Source: Pseudosulfitobacter sp. DSM 107133
GTDB taxonomy: Bacteria > Pseudomonadota > Alphaproteobacteria > Rhodobacterales > Rhodobacteraceae
Direction of reading: 5' to 3'
DNA: 64,000 bases
NCBI RefSeq assembly: GCF_022788695.1
Contig: NZ_CP085156.1
Coordinates: 62,001 to 126,000 of the forward strand
The position numbers and the translations under genes are program-made. The notes beneath the pieces were generated by a model, which was not told where the DNA came from, searched no databases, and saw only the letters and a program-made list of their open reading frames with translations. Positions 26,173-35,136 of this stretch are shown piece by piece (positions within the stretch are counted from its first letter, which is position 1; each line of letters opens with the position of its first letter).

Positions 26173-28232
26173 TGGATGTTCTGGAACGCTACGCACAGAA
26201 ACCCACGCCCGCAGACACGCCGCGCCCCGAGGGTGTCGCGCATTGGCGCTATGGCGCGGGGGAGATTGCTCAGCTGTGGCTGGACTGCGCCGACACCGGC
26301 ACCAACGTGATTTCCGAAAGCGTGTTGCGCGAACTGGACAATCTGCTGGACCGGGCGAAACAGGACAATCCGCGCGCGCTGGTGATCCGATCGGCCAAAG
26401 CGGGCGGTTTCGCGGCGGGGGCGGACATCGACGGCTTTGCCGATCTGCGCGGTGACGCGGCGATGGAAAAGCTGGAGCAGGGCCACGCGGTGCTGGACAA
26501 GCTGGCCGCGCTGCCGTTCACCACCATCGCCGTCGTGCATGGCAACACGCTGGGCGGCGGGCTGGAGCTGGCGTTGGCCTGTGATCACCGGATTGGGGTC
26601 GATGGCGTCAAGGTCGGCTTTCCCGAGGTGCAGCTGGGTCTGCATCCGGGGTTGGGCGGGACCGTGCGGCTGACCCGGCTGATTGATCCGGTGGCGGCGA
26701 TGCAGATGATGCTGACCGGCCGTCCGGCCCATGACCGCAAGGCGCGCAAGCTGGGTATTCTGGACGCGCTGGTGCCCGTGCGCCATGTCGAGGCCGCGAT
26801 TTGTGCCGCAGCGGCGGGCAAGCTGGACCACGACACCGGCGGGCTGCGCGCCACGGCGCTGCGCACCCGCGCGGCGCGGTCACTGGCCGCCACGCGGATG
26901 CGGACCGAAGCCGAGAAAAAGGCACCGAACGACCATTATCCCGCGCCCTATGCGCTGATCAATCTGTGGGAGGACCACGGCGGCGATGCAGCCGGGATGC
27001 AAAAGGCCGAAATGAAATCCTTTGCCGATCTGCTGGACAGTGCCACGGCACAGAACCTGATCCGCGTCTTCTTTCTGCGCCGCAAACTGAAATCCGAGGG
27101 TAAGGGTGCGGACGGCATCCGCCATGTGCACGTGATCGGTGCCGGCGCGATGGGCGCCGAGATTGCCGCATGGTCCGCGATGCAGGGCAAACGTGTCACC
27201 CTGGAAGACGTGGCGCTGGACCCGCTGGGCAAGGCGGTGAAACGCGCCGTCGGCATCTATGACAAGAAACACCTGAGCGGGATCGACGCGCGCGATGCAC
27301 TGGACCGGATGATGCCTGATCCGCAGGGGCTGGGCCGTGCCCGCGCCGATCTGGTGATCGAAGCCGCCCCCGAAAAGCCGGAGATCAAGGAAAAGATCTA
27401 TGCGTCGCTTGCCGGTGTGATGAAGCCCGATGCAATACTGGCCAGCAACACGTCCAGCCTGCGGCTGGCCGATCTGGTGGCGCGCGCCCCGGATGCGGAG
27501 CGTTTCGCCGGGTTGCATTTCTTTAACCCTGTCTCGCAGATGCCTTTGGTCGAGGTTGTCTCTCACGCTCAGGTCACGCCCGAAACGCTGGACCGGCTGG
27601 CGGCTTTTGCAGAAGGGATCGACCGGCTGCCCGTGCGGGTGACCGATTATCCGGGGTTTCTGGTGAACCGCATCCTGGGCCCCTATCTGATGGAGGCGAT
27701 GGTGATGCTGGAGGAAGGCAAATCCAAGGAAGAGATCGACCGCGCGGCGCTGGCGTTCGGGATGCCGATGGGGCCTGTGACGCTGGCGGATCAGGTCGGG
27801 TTGGACATATGCCTTGAGGTTGCGCGGTCGCTGCGCAACGGGCTTGACCGTCCGATGGCCGACACGCCCGACTGGCTGGCCGAGATGGTGGAGAAGGGGC
27901 ACACAGGGCGCAAATCCGGTCGCGGTCTGTATGACTATGACAAGGGCGAAACGCCCCCCGATGCGCCCGCAGACGATCCGTCCGACAGCATCATTGACCG
28001 GCTGATCCTGCCGATGTGCGACGCCGGTGTGGAATGTCTGCGCAAGGGCGTGGCGCAGGATGCCGATGACGTGGACGCTGCTGTGATCTTTGGCACCGGA
28101 TGGGCGCCGTTCCGTGGCGGGCCGATGCACTATGCCAAGGTGCGCCGCGATGTGCCGCAACGGCTGGAGGCGCTGGCGGCGGAACATGGTGCACGGTTTG
28201 CCCCTGATGCGGGGTGGTCCTCTTTTGGCTGA
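26169..28232 (+). CDS. fadJ: Bifunctional enoyl-CoA hydratase / 3-hydroxyacyl-CoA dehydrogenase (FadJ/FadB type)
   Basis: A 687-residue multifunctional beta-oxidation protein. The N-terminal crotonase domain has the oxyanion-hole segment VHGNTLGGGLELALACDHRI and FPEVQLGLHPGLGGTVRL. The NAD domain starts VIGAGAMGAEIAAWSAMQG, with catalytic HFFNPVSQMPLVEVV. It starts at ATG 26169 overlapping the thiolase stop, and overlaps the CoA-transferase start downstream. It forms a complete cycle with fadE and the thiolase. Confidence 0.92.
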   Translation: MMDVLERYAQKPTPADTPRPEGVAHWRYGAGEIAQLWLDCADTGTNVISESVLRELDNLLDRAKQDNPRALVIRSAKAGGFAAGADIDGFADLRGDAAMEKLEQGHAVLDKLAALPFTTIAVVHGNTLGGGLELALACDHRIGVDGVKVGFPEVQLGLHPGLGGTVRLTRLIDPVAAMQMMLTGRPAHDRKARKLGILDALVPVRHVEAAICAAAAGKLDHDTGGLRATALRTRAARSLAATRMRTEAEKKAPNDHYPAPYALINLWEDHGGDAAGMQKAEMKSFADLLDSATAQNLIRVFFLRRKLKSEGKGADGIRHVHVIGAGAMGAEIAAWSAMQGKRVTLEDVALDPLGKAVKRAVGIYDKKHLSGIDARDALDRMMPDPQGLGRARADLVIEAAPEKPEIKEKIYASLAGVMKPDAILASNTSSLRLADLVARAPDAERFAGLHFFNPVSQMPLVEVVSHAQVTPETLDRLAAFAEGIDRLPVRVTDYPGFLVNRILGPYLMEAMVMLEEGKSKEEIDRAALAFGMPMGPVTLADQVGLDICLEVARSLRNGLDRPMADTPDWLAEMVEKGHTGRKSGRGLYDYDKGETPPDAPADDPSDSIIDRLILPMCDAGVECLRKGVAQDADDVDAAVIFGTGWAPFRGGPMHYAKVRRDVPQRLEALAAEHGARFAPDAGWSSFG

Positions 28233-30036
28233 GAACACCGCCGACCGGATCGCCACCGAGATCATCGAACGCACCGGCGGTGACATCCGTCTGGCGCTGC
28301 CGCTGGGACTGGGCAAGCCGGTGACATTGCTGAATGCGTTGACGCGTGCGGTGGCGGAACGTCCCGATGTGCGCCTGTCGATCCTGACCGCGCTGACGCT
28401 GGAACGCCCCGATATGGCGCAGGGCATGGCCCGCCGCCTGCTGGCCCCCGCCGCCGACCGTCTGTTCGGTGAGTACCCGCAGATCGACTATGCGCGGAGG
28501 ATGCGCGACGGCACCTTGCCCGACAACATCGAGGTGTCGGAATTCTTTATGCAGGCGGGGCGCTGGCTGTCGCAGCCTGTGGCGCAGCGCCGCTATATCG
28601 CGGCGAACTATACCCATGCGCTGGACGTGTTGCGGCGCTGGCGGCCCAACGTGATGATGCAGCTGTTGGCCCCGCTGGAGGACGGCAGCTTTAGCCTGTC
28701 GTGTAACACCGACATCTCGGCCGACTTGTTGCACGACCGGCGGGCAGGGCGGCAGGATTTCATTGTCGCGGCCGAAGCGAACGACAGGCTGCCCGCGATG
28801 ACCGGCCCGCAGGCGCGGGTGGCCCGTGACGAAATTCAGATGCTGATGGACGAGGGCCCGCAGTTCGAGCTGTTCTCGGTGGTCAAACGCCCCGTGGGTG
28901 CGGTGGAACATGCCATCGGCTTGCATGTGGCGCGGCTGATCCGCGATGGCGGGTCGCTGCAGATCGGCATCGGCGCGATTGGCGACGCGGTGGCCCATGC
29001 GCTGATGTTGCGGCACGCGGGGCAGGCCCAGACCATCCAGCGCAACAGTCCCTTTGCGGGGGACCGATTTGACGAAAGCGGGGCGTTTGACGCGGGTCTC
29101 TACGTGGTGACCGAAATGCTGGTCGACGGGATACTGCAACTGTTCAAGGCGGGGATCGTGCGCCGCGAGGTTGACGGCGTTGCCATTCACGCAGGGTTTT
29201 TCGTGGATTGCCGTGCCTTTTACGCGGCGTTGCGCGGTCTGACGGATGCCGAACACGCCCGCATCCGCATGATGCCCGTGTCATTCACTAACCAGCTCTA
29301 CGGTGACGAAGAGACCAAACGCGCCGCCCGCACCGATGCGCGTTTTGTAAACGCGGCGATGAAGGTGAGCGTTTTGGGCGGTGTGACCAGTGACATCACG
29401 AAAGGCGGGCAAGTGGTCAGCGGCATTGGCGGTCAGTTCAACTTTGTCGAACAGGCCTTTGCACTGGACGGGGCGCGGTCGATCATCACGCTGCCCGCAA
29501 CGCGGACAAAGGCGGGGCGGACCACATCGAATATCGTCTGGTCGCATCCGCACGAAAGCGTGCCGCGCGCCTATCGCGATATCGTGGTGACGGAATACGG
29601 CATTGCCGATCTGCGCGGGGTGCGGGACGAGGTGGCGGTGGCGCGCATGGTGCGTATTGCCGACAGCCGGTTTCAGGATGATCTGGTTGCACAGGCGAAG
29701 GCGGCGGGCAAACTGGCGGCGGACTTTGCGGTGCCTGACGGGTGGCGGTGCAACACGCCGCGGCATCTGGACGGCTGGCTTGATCCGGTGGAATTGCCAA
29801 AATTTCCCTTTGGCACCGACTTTGATGCCGTCGAACAACGGTTGCTGCCCGCGCTGGACCTGTTGTCGCAAACCCAGGGCGACCGCCTCGGCATGGCGCG
29901 TCTGGTCTTGGGTGGATTGCGGGCCGGGGATGCCAACCGCGCCTGCATGGAGCGTATGGCACTGAGCGCCCCACGCGGTTTGCGCAACCGGCTGGAGGCG
30001 CTGGCACTGAAAGGCGCGCTGCGCAAGGTCGGGTAG
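28207..30036 (+). CDS. Acetyl-CoA hydrolase/transferase family protein
   Basis: A protein of about 609 residues. The N-terminal domain is LALPLGLGKPVTLLNALTRA; the C-terminal AcetylCoA_hydro domain has GGVTSDITKGGQVVSGIGGQFNFVEQA and TSNIVWSHPHESVPRAYRDIVVTEYGIADLRG. Members transfer CoA between short acyl groups (acetate, 4-hydroxybutyrate, succinate). At the end of the fad operon it may recycle CoA or activate the substrate. The ATG at 28207 overlaps the fadJ end by 26 bp; TTG 28225 is an alternative. It is longer than the usual 430-520 residues because of the N-terminal part. Confidence 0.82.
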   Translation: MRGGPLLAENTADRIATEIIERTGGDIRLALPLGLGKPVTLLNALTRAVAERPDVRLSILTALTLERPDMAQGMARRLLAPAADRLFGEYPQIDYARRMRDGTLPDNIEVSEFFMQAGRWLSQPVAQRRYIAANYTHALDVLRRWRPNVMMQLLAPLEDGSFSLSCNTDISADLLHDRRAGRQDFIVAAEANDRLPAMTGPQARVARDEIQMLMDEGPQFELFSVVKRPVGAVEHAIGLHVARLIRDGGSLQIGIGAIGDAVAHALMLRHAGQAQTIQRNSPFAGDRFDESGAFDAGLYVVTEMLVDGILQLFKAGIVRREVDGVAIHAGFFVDCRAFYAALRGLTDAEHARIRMMPVSFTNQLYGDEETKRAARTDARFVNAAMKVSVLGGVTSDITKGGQVVSGIGGQFNFVEQAFALDGARSIITLPATRTKAGRTTSNIVWSHPHESVPRAYRDIVVTEYGIADLRGVRDEVAVARMVRIADSRFQDDLVAQAKAAGKLAADFAVPDGWRCNTPRHLDGWLDPVELPKFPFGTDFDAVEQRLLPALDLLSQTQGDRLGMARLVLGGLRAGDANRACMERMALSAPRGLRNRLEALALKGALRKVG

Positions 30037-30052
30037 GGACAGCAGACCGCGC

Positions 30053-30078
30053 GGAACTTTTTCGCGGTCGGCCATGTT
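30053..30078 (+). promoter_or_regulatory. Weaker EcfG-like promoter candidate
   Basis: GGAAC at 30053-30057 and TGTT at 30075-30078 are 17 bp apart, one mismatch from the CGTT consensus. It lies 63 bp upstream of the FAD/NAD-binding protein gene. Confidence 0.4.
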
Positions 30079-30140
30079 TGTAGACATATATCGTAAAAGA
30101 CAGGCCCGCGCACGGCTGGCCGTCTGGGAAAGGGTTTCAA

Positions 30141-31811
30141 ATGATAGCAGAGGCGGGTCTGGCACGGATTGCAATTCTCGGTCTCGGCCCACGGAGCCTC
30201 GGCGCGCTTGAGGCACTGGTCACGCATTTGCAGGACAGCGCCTGTCGCGTCGCCGTCGATGTCTTTGACCCCTCTGACGCACCGGGGGCAGGGCCGAATT
30301 TCCACCCTGACGAAAGCCCGCTCTGCCTGCTGAACATCCCCTTTCGTGACATCGCGATCCGCCCGCCCGCGTTTTCACGCTGTGGCAGCTTTGCGGATTG
30401 GTACGCCCGGCACACCGGCGAACAGGCTGACCCCGACAGTTTCCCGCCGCGCGCCGTGATGGGGCAGTATCTGCAGGCGCGGTTGCATGATCTGCGGACC
30501 ACGGCACAAGGAACGGTTGCGATCATCCCCGAACGGGTCAGCCGGGTTGAGCACAGCGCCGAGGGCTGGCGGGTAAAGGCCGGTGGGACGTGGCGCGCAC
30601 CCTATGACGAGGTTTTGTTGACACCCGGACAGCCACAGGTGCGCCCCGACGATCAACTGGCGGAATGGCAGGCCCATGTCGGCCGCAGTCAGGGCACGCT
30701 GACGCGGGCCTATCCCGCGAACCAACTGGCCGACCGCGCCCGAGACTGGACAGGCTGCACCGTGGCCATTCGCGGTTTGGGGCTGTCCACCTTTGACGTT
30801 TTGCGGGTGCTGACCTGCGGGCAGGGCGGGTCGTTTGATGCCAAAGGATACCATCCGTCAGGCTGCGAACCCGCACGCATCTATCCGTTTTCACTGAACG
30901 GTCACCCGCCATTCCCAAAACCTGTAACAGCCCCGCTGGACGCGCGATTTGATCTGCACCGCGCCGAGGTGACCCGGTTGTCCCGCGCCATCGCACAGGC
31001 CGCCGAGACGGATCCCGACAGCGCGCGCGCCGCGATCAATGCCGCACTGGACCCCGCCGTGACACGCATCCTGTCAGAATGTCACAGGCAGGTTCCGCAA
31101 GGCGCGGTGTCAGAGTGGTTGCATCGCGAATGGATCAAACCCGGTGCGCAGGAAACGGACCTGAACCCGATCGAAAGCCTGCGCATGGGCATCGGGCTGG
31201 CTGATGGCACGCTTGACCCGACCATCGGATATGTGGCCGGACAGGTCTGGCGCAAGATACAGGATGACCTGCGCAAGGGGTACAACCCCGCTGACACACC
31301 TGCCGAGACGGCACAGATGCTGGTCGGGTTCGACGAAGGGCTAAAGCGGTACAGCTACGGCCCCCCGTTGTCAGCGGCCCAAGAGCTGTTGGCATTGGTG
31401 GAGGCGGGAATTGTCGATCTGGACCTTGCCGCCGATCCCGATTTCACCCTGACAGAGGAAGGCTGGACGCTACAGGGCGCTGAGCAAAACGCCCGCGTTT
31501 CTGTCATGATCGACGCGGTGCTGCCTTCGCCCGATCTGTCGGCCATTGCGGCGGCGCCAGTGGCATCGCTGGTGGATGCGGGCGTGTTGGCGTCTTTGGC
31601 CGATGGGTTGGCGGCGCGCACCGCGCCTGACGGGCATGTCTTGGATCAACAGGGCCACGAGATACCGCAATTGTGCCTGCTGGGACGGCTGGCGCTGGGG
31701 AGTGTGATCGCGGTGGATTCCCTGCATGACTGTTTCGGCAAATCGTCGTACCGCTGGGCCAGAGGCGTTTGCGCGCGATGGGAGGCGGATCACCGCACCG
31801 GCGTCGCTTGA
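30141..31811 (+). CDS. FAD/NAD(P)-binding protein (NAD_binding_9 type)
   Basis: A 556-residue cytosolic protein starting with a Rossmann motif IAILGLGPRSLGALEAL, then FDPSDAPGAGPNFHPDESPLCLLN, NGHPPFP and GRLALGSVIAVDSLHDCFG near the end. This is the HpaO-like FAD-NAD(P)-binding family, relatives of N-hydroxylating monooxygenases; substrates of most members are unknown. The ATG at 30141 follows GGGAAAGGG. It is monocistronic and followed by a riboswitch for another gene. Confidence 0.75.
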   Translation: MIAEAGLARIAILGLGPRSLGALEALVTHLQDSACRVAVDVFDPSDAPGAGPNFHPDESPLCLLNIPFRDIAIRPPAFSRCGSFADWYARHTGEQADPDSFPPRAVMGQYLQARLHDLRTTAQGTVAIIPERVSRVEHSAEGWRVKAGGTWRAPYDEVLLTPGQPQVRPDDQLAEWQAHVGRSQGTLTRAYPANQLADRARDWTGCTVAIRGLGLSTFDVLRVLTCGQGGSFDAKGYHPSGCEPARIYPFSLNGHPPFPKPVTAPLDARFDLHRAEVTRLSRAIAQAAETDPDSARAAINAALDPAVTRILSECHRQVPQGAVSEWLHREWIKPGAQETDLNPIESLRMGIGLADGTLDPTIGYVAGQVWRKIQDDLRKGYNPADTPAETAQMLVGFDEGLKRYSYGPPLSAAQELLALVEAGIVDLDLAADPDFTLTEEGWTLQGAEQNARVSVMIDAVLPSPDLSAIAAAPVASLVDAGVLASLADGLAARTAPDGHVLDQQGHEIPQLCLLGRLALGSVIAVDSLHDCFGKSSYRWARGVCARWEADHRTGVA

Positions 31812-31845
31812 TCCCCGACAGGACGGCTGCTACCACATGGACGAA

Positions 31846-31929
31846 TCCGTTGGGGTGCCTCGAAAGGGGCTGAGAGGCGCAAGCCAACCCATCGAACCTG
31901 ATCCGGACAATACCGGCGTAGGAAACGGA
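31846..31929 (+). ncRNA. TPP (THI-box) riboswitch aptamer
   Basis: All hallmarks of a thiamine-pyrophosphate aptamer are present: GGGGTGCC, GGCTGAGAG, ACCC, GAACCTGATCCGG and ATACCGGCGTAGGAA. The P1 helix closes between TCCGTT (31846-31851) and AACGGA (31924-31929). It would switch off thiamine genes when TPP is high. The gene it controlled is reduced to its first codons by the IS6 element at 32020. Confidence 0.95.
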
Positions 31930-31966
31930 ACACGAACAGGTCACGGGGCCACCCCCGCACGCTGTT

Positions 31967-31995
31967 CTTCCTCCTCCTGTCGCCGGTGGAGGAAG
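31967..31995 (+). promoter_or_regulatory. Expression platform: hairpin sequestering the ribosome site
   Basis: CTTCCTCC (31967-31974) is a perfect complement of GGAGGAAG (31988-31995), the Shine-Dalgarno just before the ATG at 31998, with a 13-nt loop. This indicates translational control by the upstream TPP aptamer. Confidence 0.8.
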
Positions 31996-31997
31996 CT

Positions 31998-32019
31998 ATG
32001 ACGCCACGGGCATCCACAC
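31998..32019 (+). pseudogene. First codons of a TPP-regulated gene, destroyed by IS6
   Basis: An ATG with a strong GGAGGAAG site 3 nt... upstream begins MTPRAST and then enters the IS6 inverted repeat at 32020. The gene was presumably a thiamine biosynthesis or transport gene, given the riboswitch, but too little remains to say which. No continuation is recognisable beyond the element at 34368. Confidence 0.6.
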
Positions 32020-32661
32020 GGTTCTGTCGCAAAGTTTTTGCGGTTGGTTGGACTGGCTTGCGCATGGTAGGTGCGGGCTTTTGAGCTTGATGTAGGGTCC
32101 CCATTTGTGGCGATTGAATTCAAAGGGAACCATTTCCCGAAAAGCGTGATCTTGTACGCTTTATTCTTCTACGTGCGCTACGGCGTCTCCTATCGGGATC
32201 TGGAAGACATCATGGCTGAACGCGGAGTTGAAATTGATCATGCCACGTTGAATCGCTGGGTGGTGAAGTACTCGCCGCTGATCGCTGCAAATGCGCAGGC
32301 GAGAAAGCGGTCGACTGCCGTCTCTTGGCGGATGGATGAAACTTATATCAAAGTTCGTGGAACCTGGACTTACCTGTATCGCGCGGTTGATCGTGACGGG
32401 CAGACCCTTGAATTCATGCTGTCAGAGCGTCGTGATACCGCTGCGGCTCGCAGATTCTTCATGCGTACCGTTGGCACCAACGGTGTCCCGGACCGTATTG
32501 CCATCGACAAGAGCGGTGCCAATTTGGCTGGCTTGCACAGTCTAAATGTCATCCTCAAATTCACTGGAGTTGGTCGGATCATCGGTATCGTTCAATCCAA
32601 ATATCTCACGGATGTATTTGACAAGAAGTTTTTGAAGTACGGAGCTCCTTTTTTGGTTGAC

Positions 32662-33879
32662 CTACTGATGTGAAACCGGATCGGCCATTGGCGACCTCTG
32701 CTTCCATTTTGTGACGAAGCGGCGGTATACTTCCTCCGCGTGACCGACAGCCTCTCGTTCCCGATCGCGCACCGATTTGAGGCTGTAGTCGGCTGCTGAC
32801 CCTTTTGTCCTGCCACCCCGTTTAGAAGGGTACCCTGCGGCCAATTCCAGTTTTCTAAGCTTCCAGTCCAGGAGAGCAGGACGGCTCCAGATGTACTCTT
32901 CGCCTTTCGATAGCATGTGCCAGATGACCACCGTCAGCTTACGCGCTGTCGCGACTGCTGCGACTTGGTTCCCGCGCTTTTCTTTGATCCGTTGAAAGAA
33001 GGCTCGCAGCGGGCCAGGTGTTCGGGACACCGACCAGGCTGCCTCCACCAGCATCGCTCGCGCATGTGATCGACCCTGCTTGGTGATGCGCCCGTGATAG
33101 GCAGGCTTGTCACCAGATTGCCGTACCCGGGGATTGAGGCCGAAATAGCTGACAAGCTTCTCTGGCGATGAAAACCGTCCGATATCGCCAACGGCAGCCA
33201 GGACACTCAATGCGACGATCATGTTGACACCGGTGATAGTCATCAGTTGCTTCACCCGCGGTTCCTGGAGTGCTGCCTGTGCAAGATCCTCATCGATCTG
33301 CTTGAGGTCGTGACCGAGCCGATCAAGTTCGCTGGCATGGCGGAGGATGACGCGCTGCTGATCTTCGGCAACAGGTAGCGCCTCAAGCCAGGCCCTTCCG
33401 CGCTTTGAGAACAGAGAGCCGGAAAAGGGCGGGATCAGATTGGCATGCAAAACCGAATGGATCCGGTTTTTGAGACGGGTCATCTGGGAGACCAGTTGCA
33501 CCCGCTCAGCCACGACGCGACGAAGCCGTTCTGTTTCCTCATCTGGCATCCAAACCTCAGGCAGAAAACCACTGGCGTGTAGTTTCGCCAGAACCGACGC
33601 GTCGATCTTGTCGGTCTTGACTTTGGCCCAGGCAATAGCGCCCACCAAAAGAGGGTTGGAGATGACAACCCGGTTCACACGGGGCGACAGCAGTCGCACG
33701 ATGGCTTTTGTGTTGACCGTCGCTTCCAGAACGATCTCGTCCTCCACATTCAGCCGCTCTGCAAACTTCAGGATATGCTCGCGCTCAAGCTCCAGGCGAC
33801 CGGCATCCCTGATCTTGCCGTTCTCCAGGATAGCCACTTGTGCGAAGGTACGATGCACATCGAGGGCAATGATCTTCAT
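32662..33879 (-). CDS. IS110-family transposase (DEDD recombinase)
   Basis: A 405-residue DEDD transposase. The RuvC-like N-terminal domain has Asp in IIALDVHRTFAQ, Glu in VLEATVNTKAI and a KTDKIDASVLAKL Asp pair. The C-terminal Transposase_20 domain has ITGVNMIVALSVLAAVGDIGRF, SYFGLNPRVRQSG and the presumed catalytic Ser in TKQGRSHARAMLVEAAW. A GAAAGGAGCC site precedes the ATG. The gene appears intact. Recent work on IS110 shows the enzyme is guided by an RNA from the noncoding end. Confidence 0.92.
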   Translation of the reverse strand: MKIIALDVHRTFAQVAILENGKIRDAGRLELEREHILKFAERLNVEDEIVLEATVNTKAIVRLLSPRVNRVVISNPLLVGAIAWAKVKTDKIDASVLAKLHASGFLPEVWMPDEETERLRRVVAERVQLVSQMTRLKNRIHSVLHANLIPPFSGSLFSKRGRAWLEALPVAEDQQRVILRHASELDRLGHDLKQIDEDLAQAALQEPRVKQLMTITGVNMIVALSVLAAVGDIGRFSSPEKLVSYFGLNPRVRQSGDKPAYHGRITKQGRSHARAMLVEAAWSVSRTPGPLRAFFQRIKEKRGNQVAAVATARKLTVVIWHMLSKGEEYIWSRPALLDWKLRKLELAAGYPSKRGGRTKGSAADYSLKSVRDREREAVGHAEEVYRRFVTKWKQRSPMADPVSHQ

Positions 33880-34128
33880 GATTGGCTCCTTTCAATGTTC
33901 AAAAACAAGGGAGCCAGCGGGCCACACGACAACTACGGATCCGCGCTCGCAGCGCAACCGGGCAAGTCGAAGGGGCGGCCAGATAACAACTCGAGCTCTC
34001 AGCTCATGAGATACTTCGGCCTGCCCGCCATTCGTGCTCCCAACACCCCAATCCCGGTGGGTCAACTCTAACCCACATCGAGGTATTATAAACCCCCGAT
34101 TGGGGTGCCGAGATCATTCATGCCGGAT
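33880..34128 (-). ncRNA. Candidate bridge-RNA region of the IS110-family element
   Basis: This 249-bp noncoding end lies upstream of the transposase, where IS110-group elements encode bridge RNA. It contains a nested hairpin: CACCCCAATC (34044-34053) pairs with GATTGGGGTG (34098-34107), and inside it GTGGGT (34057-34062) pairs with ACCCAC (34071-34076) with an 8-nt loop. Such internal loops could present target or donor guides. Transcription and exact RNA ends are not demonstrated. Confidence 0.5.
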
Positions 34129-34496
34129 AACAACATCGTTGAGCAAGACCACCGTTTCATTAAGCGGATCACCCGACCAATGCTCGGTTTCAAAGCGTTC
34201 CATTCGGCTGCGGCAACGCTAGCTGGGATTGAAACGGCGCACATGATCCGTAAGGGCCAGCTTGCTCAAAAAGGCATCCCGCCATTCAAGAAGTTTGCTG
34301 ATCTCGCAGCATAGGTGCGTCCAGCGAAGGCCGTTCTCCAAGTAACTAGAAACTTTGCGACAGATCCACTCCCGATACTGTTCCGACTTATGCCGATGGG
34401 ATGCAACGCAGTTCCCTGCTATTGCAGGAACTCGAGGTAGCCTGACTGATCCGGCGGTCCGATTTTGGCGAGAAAACTCCTCGCGTGAAATGCCGC

Positions 34497-34630
34497 CTCA
34501 ACGACCGCGGGGACTCAAGATCCTCGGTGGCTTCACGCCCTACGAATACATCTGCATATTTGGACATCTGAGCCAGACAGATTCATCCTAAATCCAACCC
34601 ACCAGATTCCGAAGCTGAACACCTTAGTGC
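34497..34630 (+). pseudogene. C-terminal remnant of an IS481/IS3-like transposase
   Basis: Two frames give LKILGGFTPYEYIC and then, after a one-base slip near 34555, WTSEPDRFILNPTHQIPKLNT. This is the familiar C-terminus of IS481/IS3-type transposases (normally one frame ending HQMPGLNT). The rest of the element is missing. The upstream stretch 34368-34496 shows nothing recognisable. Confidence 0.6.
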
Positions 34631-34647
34631 TCTGAGTCTGACGTATC

Positions 34648-35073
34648 TTACCGGTTCCCTCGGATTTGATCGAGCTTATCCAAGGCGCGGCGTTCCCGGG
34701 TGAGAATATCCTCGGCGGTTTTGGTCCATTTGAAGGGCTTGGGGCTCTCGTTGTGGTACGCCAAATAGTCGTAGATCGCGGCCTCAAGATCATCGACGCT
34801 GGAATAGCTGCCGCGCCGGATGCGCCTTGACGTGATCTCGGCGAAGAACCTTTCGACCAGGTTCAGCCAAGACGCGCTGGTGGGCGTGAAGTGAAGCTTG
34901 AAGCGCGGGTGCTTGTCCAACCAGGCCTTCACCTCGGGCGTCTTGTGGGTGGCGTAGTTGTCGAGCACCAGATGCACATCGCGCCGCGTGGGCACAGCCT
35001 TGTCGATCTGTCGCAGGAATTTCAGGAACTCTTCTGCACGATGGCGCGGCATGCAATCGCCTATGACCGTACC
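34648..35073 (-). pseudogene. IS630-family transposase, 5'-truncated
   Basis: The C-terminal half of an IS630/DDE_3 transposase: RAEEFLKFLRQIDKAV, the second catalytic Asp in VHLVLDNYATHK, and PTSASWLNLVERFFAEI with the catalytic Glu, ending DKLDQIRGNR. The N-terminal helix-turn-helix and first Asp are missing because the second Tni element begins at 35074 and IS630 does not resume beyond it. It is inactive. Confidence 0.85.
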
Positions 35074-35136
35074 TGTCACTGTTCCCTAATTAATCAGAAT
35101 CGTGCCTGAAATTGCCCCATGAAATCAATGGCGGGT

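Larger units (their letters stand above)
32608..34128 (-). mobile_element. IS110-family insertion sequence (1521 bp)
   Basis: Boundaries are fixed by the restored reading frame of the host IS6 transposase: insertion between CTC and AAC codons, no terminal inverted repeats and no target duplication, as usual for IS110. About 250 bp of noncoding DNA precede the transposase and about 54 bp follow it. That is the layout of the IS110 group rather than the IS1111 group. Confidence 0.8.
32107..34314 (+). pseudogene. IS6-family transposase split by the IS110-family element
   Basis: The first 167 codons (32107-32607) encode AIEFKGNHFPKSVILYALFF, the catalytic Asp in SWRMDETYIKV and IDKSGANLAGL, up to VQSKYL. 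The last part (34129-34314) resumes in frame as NNIVEQDHRFIKRITRPM and ends KKFADLAA. Joining the two gives a normal transposase of 228 residues, so the interruption is clean between codons. The GTG at 32107 is the likely start. The gene is inactive while interrupted. Confidence 0.88.
32020..34367 (+). mobile_element. IS6-family element interrupted by an IS110-family element
   Basis: Terminal repeats GGTTCTGTCGCAAAGTTT (32020) and, on the complement, GGATCTGTCGCAAAGTTT (ending 34367) bound a transposase split by 32608-34128. Without the insert the element is 827 bp, normal for IS6. Flanks ATCCACAC and ACTCCCGA are not a duplication, so it marks a rearrangement joint. Confidence 0.85.

Noticed and set aside
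26880..28427. A 515-codon minus-strand frame opposite fadJ
   Set aside because: Composition is typical of an antisense shadow and it crosses the fadJ/CoA-transferase junction; the plus-strand genes have full motifs.
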